DNA of 64,000 bases from Prevotellaceae bacterium (lineage in GTDB: Bacteria > Bacteroidota > Bacteroidia > Bacteroidales > Bacteroidaceae): assembly GCA_015256945.1 (NCBI GenBank), contig JABZLB010000004.1:46708-110707 (forward strand). Reading direction: 5' to 3'. How positions within the stretch are numbered: the stretch's first letter is position 1; every line of letters begins with the position of its first letter. Below, one piece after another: positions 61,337 to 64,000 of the stretch. Under the pieces are notes generated by a model, which saw only the letters and a list, made by a program, of their open reading frames with translations, was not told where the DNA came from and ran no database searches. Made by a program: the position numbers and the translations under genes.

Positions 61337-63721
61337 TTATTTTTGTGCTTTCCCATCCCATTTGCCTTCCATAGCCAGCTTAATTTGCATGAGAAGGTCT
61401 TTATAATGTGTTCGTGTGTCAGTATCTGCAGGATGTGCAGCGAGTAGCATACTCCTTATTTTTTGTAACGCAGCCAGGCAATACGGACGCTGTTCATCTA
61501 TTAAAGTGACGCGCCATGCTTTTACAAGGTTATTAATAGTACGTCTTTGAAGTGTTTTTGTCCATAAGTTTACCTTTATGTTACTGGTAGTTGAGCTGAA
61601 GATATAGCCTGCAAGATCGTTTACATACTCCATGGGTTTGTAGCTTCCTGGCGCATAACTATGCTTGCTGATAAGGTTAAAGGTCATGGCAGATGTAAGG
61701 TCATCGATAACGTCACAGCCAATAATAAGAATAAAATTCTCAGGAACGCGAATCAGACGCTGTATATAAGCCGGACTGATAAGCCATGCAGGTTCTTTAA
61801 ATAAATTCTTATTGAGCCATGCCAAAGCCCGTCGTTGTGTAGCGCGATCAACAGGAGTGTATACGGCTCCTTGCTCTTCAGAACTTTTATAATTGTGGTA
61901 CATGCCACCGATATAGCTGCGTACATGATTGCAATAACGTGCGAACTGATCGCGAAGGTCCTTGTATGCAGTCAGAAGATTGACGTCCATGTCGCCCTCT
62001 TCATAGTTCCATTCCGGTAGTTTGTTGATTTCGCGCTTAAGGTTCATGATGCCATAATCGCTGGCTTTCATAGCATCGTTGCCCAAATCCTCACTTTGAG
62101 CTCTTGGGTCATCGTCGCTACCTTCGCCTCCAAACCAGTATTTTTGTCCTTTCTTTAATTGTGCAATGGTGAGCTTGTTTAGTATAAGCCGCTCTTCTTC
62201 TTCAGTTTTGGCATCAGGAAAATAGCGGTATCCCCAGTTAATGGCCCATTTGTCATAGTCGTTGATGCGCGGGAAGATACCTGCTTCACCAATATTATCT
62301 TCAGGCTGTGCAACATAATTGAATCGTGCATAGTCCATGATAGACGCCGTATGCCCGTACTTTTCTACCCACGCTTTGTTGCGAAGACTGTCAACGGGTG
62401 TTGCCCACGATGCACCTTTATTATGTCGTAAGCCAAGTGTATGGCCAATTTCGTGCGAGCTTACAAAACGAATGAGCTGCCCCATCAGCTCATCATCAAA
62501 CTTCGGTTTGCGGGCACGGGCATCAATCATGCCCGCCTGAATTTGGTACCAACCATGTAAAAGGCTCATCACATTGTGGTACCAGCCTACATGACTTTCA
62601 ATAATCTCACCCGAACGAGGGTCACTAACATGAGGCCCATAAGCGTTGGGAATATCGCTTGCCAAATATCGGATAACGCTGTAACGTGCATCTTCAAGGC
62701 TCATCGTTGAATCGTTAGGCCATTCGCGTGCTTCAATGGCGTTTTTAAAACCTGCTGTTTCAAAAGCCTTATTCCAGTCGTTTACACCCATTATAAGATA
62801 TTTGCGCCACTGTTGGGGGGTAGCCGGGTCAATATAAAAAACGATAGGCTTTACAGGTTCTACCAGTTCGCCACGCTTATAAGCCTCTACATCTTTCGGA
62901 ACAAGACGCCAGCGTGTAATGACTTTGCGCCGTTTTACGTCTTGTTGATGGTCATTAAACTCCGCAAATTCTTCAGTGAAATAACCGACGCGTGGGTCAA
63001 AGTAGCGGGCACGCATAGGTTCACGCGGTAACAATACGAAAGACGTATTCATTCTTAATGTTACATTGCCAGCGATACGAGCCGCAGGAAGCTTGCTCGT
63101 TGACTTGGCAGAGAAAGTTTTTGTAGTAACAATTTCGGTATTGATAGGATAGGTATGTATATAATTAATGTATGAAAGGTCGCGTTGTATGCCACTTAAC
63201 CCCATACGATCCTTTGCAGTATTACTTAGTGAAAAGACATTTTGATCACCATTAAACCAGCTTGTTACATCAATACTGTAAAGTAAGGCCCCATCCTGAC
63301 TTTTGATAGTTGAGTCAATTTTCACCGAAGCCATAATGGGATCTTCAGTAGAATTGAGGACGGCTCTGTAGATAGCATCGGTAGAATCAGCACGGACATC
63401 ATACATTTTATCGCGCAGAAGTATTTGTTTGCCATTCTTTTCAAAATAGAGAACTTGCTCATTGGCAAGCTCGCCACCATACAATCCAGCATCGACAGGT
63501 GTGGAGACATAACGTGTAGTAACCATAAAGAGCCTGCCTAAAAGCGAATCGGGAATTTGGAAATAATACTTGTCTTTCCAGTGCTGCACGTTAAAAAGCC
63601 CCTCACGGGCAGGTGTCCGCACCTCTTTCTTTACGGGAGGTATCGCCTTTTTCTTTTTGGCACCAGCCGGCATAGCAGCCATAAGACTGAGTGAGAGACC
63701 AAGAACTAAGGTTCTGTTCAT
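61337..63721 (-). CDS. Exported zinc-dependent metalloprotease (DUF5117/DUF5118 type)
   Basis: This 794-residue protein has a signal peptide (MNRTLVLGLSLSLMAAMPAGA) and a Lys-rich start. The domain order fits the Bacteroidetes family: DUF5118-like (about 40-90, FNVQHWKDKYYFQIPDSLLG), DUF5117-like (about 90-290), then a metzincin catalytic domain with HEIGHTLGLRHN near residue 420 (three His zinc ligands and a Glu). Met-turn candidates and the DUF4953-like C-terminal region follow (YTPVDRATQRRALAWLNKNL). Substrate unknown. No sorting tail, so it may be periplasmic. The gene shares its upstream region with the divergent MmcQ/YjbR-like gene. Confidence 0.88.
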   Translation of the reverse strand: MNRTLVLGLSLSLMAAMPAGAKKKKAIPPVKKEVRTPAREGLFNVQHWKDKYYFQIPDSLLGRLFMVTTRYVSTPVDAGLYGGELANEQVLYFEKNGKQILLRDKMYDVRADSTDAIYRAVLNSTEDPIMASVKIDSTIKSQDGALLYSIDVTSWFNGDQNVFSLSNTAKDRMGLSGIQRDLSYINYIHTYPINTEIVTTKTFSAKSTSKLPAARIAGNVTLRMNTSFVLLPREPMRARYFDPRVGYFTEEFAEFNDHQQDVKRRKVITRWRLVPKDVEAYKRGELVEPVKPIVFYIDPATPQQWRKYLIMGVNDWNKAFETAGFKNAIEAREWPNDSTMSLEDARYSVIRYLASDIPNAYGPHVSDPRSGEIIESHVGWYHNVMSLLHGWYQIQAGMIDARARKPKFDDELMGQLIRFVSSHEIGHTLGLRHNKGASWATPVDSLRNKAWVEKYGHTASIMDYARFNYVAQPEDNIGEAGIFPRINDYDKWAINWGYRYFPDAKTEEEERLILNKLTIAQLKKGQKYWFGGEGSDDDPRAQSEDLGNDAMKASDYGIMNLKREINKLPEWNYEEGDMDVNLLTAYKDLRDQFARYCNHVRSYIGGMYHNYKSSEEQGAVYTPVDRATQRRALAWLNKNLFKEPAWLISPAYIQRLIRVPENFILIIGCDVIDDLTSAMTFNLISKHSYAPGSYKPMEYVNDLAGYIFSSTTSNIKVNLWTKTLQRRTINNLVKAWRVTLIDEQRPYCLAALQKIRSMLLAAHPADTDTRTHYKDLLMQIKLAMEGKWDGKAQK

Positions 63722-63758
63722 AATAAGATGGAAAATGATTAGATTAAATGAATATATA

Positions 63759-63790
63759 TTTGCAAAGGTAGTGCTTTTTCTTTATTTTTG
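63759..63790 (+). promoter_or_regulatory. Promoter of the MmcQ/YjbR-like gene
   Basis: TTTG (63759-63762), 20 bp, TATTTTTG (63783-63790), a full match, 28 bp before the start. It overlaps the divergent -7 box at 63763-63770. Confidence 0.7.
63763..63770 (-). promoter_or_regulatory. -7 element of the metalloprotease gene (TACCTTTG on minus strand)
   Basis: It fits TAnnTTTG, 41 bp before the start codon; no clear -33. It lies inside the spacer of the divergent promoter. Confidence 0.55.
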
Positions 63791-63818
63791 CAGAGATAAC
63801 ATCCATAAACCTGTAAAA

Positions 63819-64000
63819 ATGAATATTGAGCAAGTCAGAGCCTATGCTCTCGCCCTGCCGGGCACGACAGAAGACATGCCTTACGGGCCCGATTGTGTGG
63901 TTTTTCGTATCGAAGGCAAGATATATCTGCATATTTCCCTGGAGCCTTCCGAGCCAAGATGCGCCGTAAAGCTCGACCCTGCCGTCGGGGCAGAGCTTCG
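63819..64000 (+). CDS. MmcQ/YjbR family protein, 5' part
   Basis: The first 60 residues are visible and the gene runs off the window. MNIEQVRAYALALPGTTEDM, the PYGPDCVVFRIEGKIYL strand and CAVKLDP match the MmcQ/YjbR family, small proteins with a double-wing DNA-binding-like fold whose role is not settled. GC content rises compared with the AT-rich leader before it. Confidence 0.85.
   Translation, partial: MNIEQVRAYALALPGTTEDMPYGPDCVVFRIEGKIYLHISLEPSEPRCAVKLDPAVGAEL

Overview
The window looks like a chromosomal segment of a Prevotella-like member of the Bacteroidales. Four things suggest this. Promoters are of the Bacteroidetes type (TTTG, 19-21 bp, TAnnTTTG). The ribosomal cluster L28-L33-DUF4295 is present. 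One protein carries a gliding-motility/type IX C-terminal domain, and fimbrillin, PCMD and DUF5117-type metalloprotease families are all represented. The sequence is AT-rich, most of it is ordinary core genome, and genus-level placement is inference.

Layout. 1-2508: the 3' part of serA, a DUF1015 gene and a YigZ/IMPACT gene. 2606-6557: tRNA-Ser(CGA), a DMP19-like gene, smpB and a short metH. 6558-9260: an accessory stretch with two decayed genes, one repeat element and two unrecognised small genes. 9540-12836: map, tsaD, pncC, rpmB, rpmG and a DUF4295 (probable bL38) gene. 13345-19254 (minus): an export operon of a coiled-coil protein, TolC, HlyD and two ABC-2 permeases, with no ATPase. 19448-21708: a cyclophilin, then TPM and LemA. 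22135-32478: an 11-subunit complex I operon (nuoA, B, CD, H-N) without the NADH-input genes nuoEFG. 32925-36570 (minus): uvrA and a small type-B-CTD protein. 36739-40539: a LysM/periplasmic-binding fusion, an OMP and a peptide transporter. 40677-40866: tRNA-Thr(CGT) and tRNA-Gly(CCC). 41153-45028 (minus): PCMD protein, D15-type barrel and phosphoethanolamine transferase. 45526-48157: a membrane protein, asparaginase I (minus) and a solitary Wza-like export lipoprotein. 48270-54537: a long PurF, then carA and carB. 55079-57945: serS (minus) and a secreted subtilase. 57986-60925: a nonsense-riddled relic, a long AT-rich leader, a small acidic peptide gene and a fimbrillin lipoprotein. 61337-64000: a secreted metzincin (minus) and the start of a divergent MmcQ/YjbR gene.

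The most unusual signal is a family of five GC-rich intergenic elements of 93-94 bp. They lie at 7311-7403, 21823-21915, 32681-32773, 45234-45327 and 54770-54862. Each holds four near-palindromic decamers of the form GACGGCCGTC spaced 22-23 bp apart, so the spacing is conserved although the sequence has drifted. None lies inside an intact gene or operon, and I do not recognise the family.

Most annotated genes are housekeeping or envelope functions. Recurrent themes are glutamine and one-carbon/nucleotide metabolism (metH, purF, carAB, ansA, serA), translation (smpB, tsaD, L28/L33, serS, tRNAs) and cell-surface biogenesis and export.
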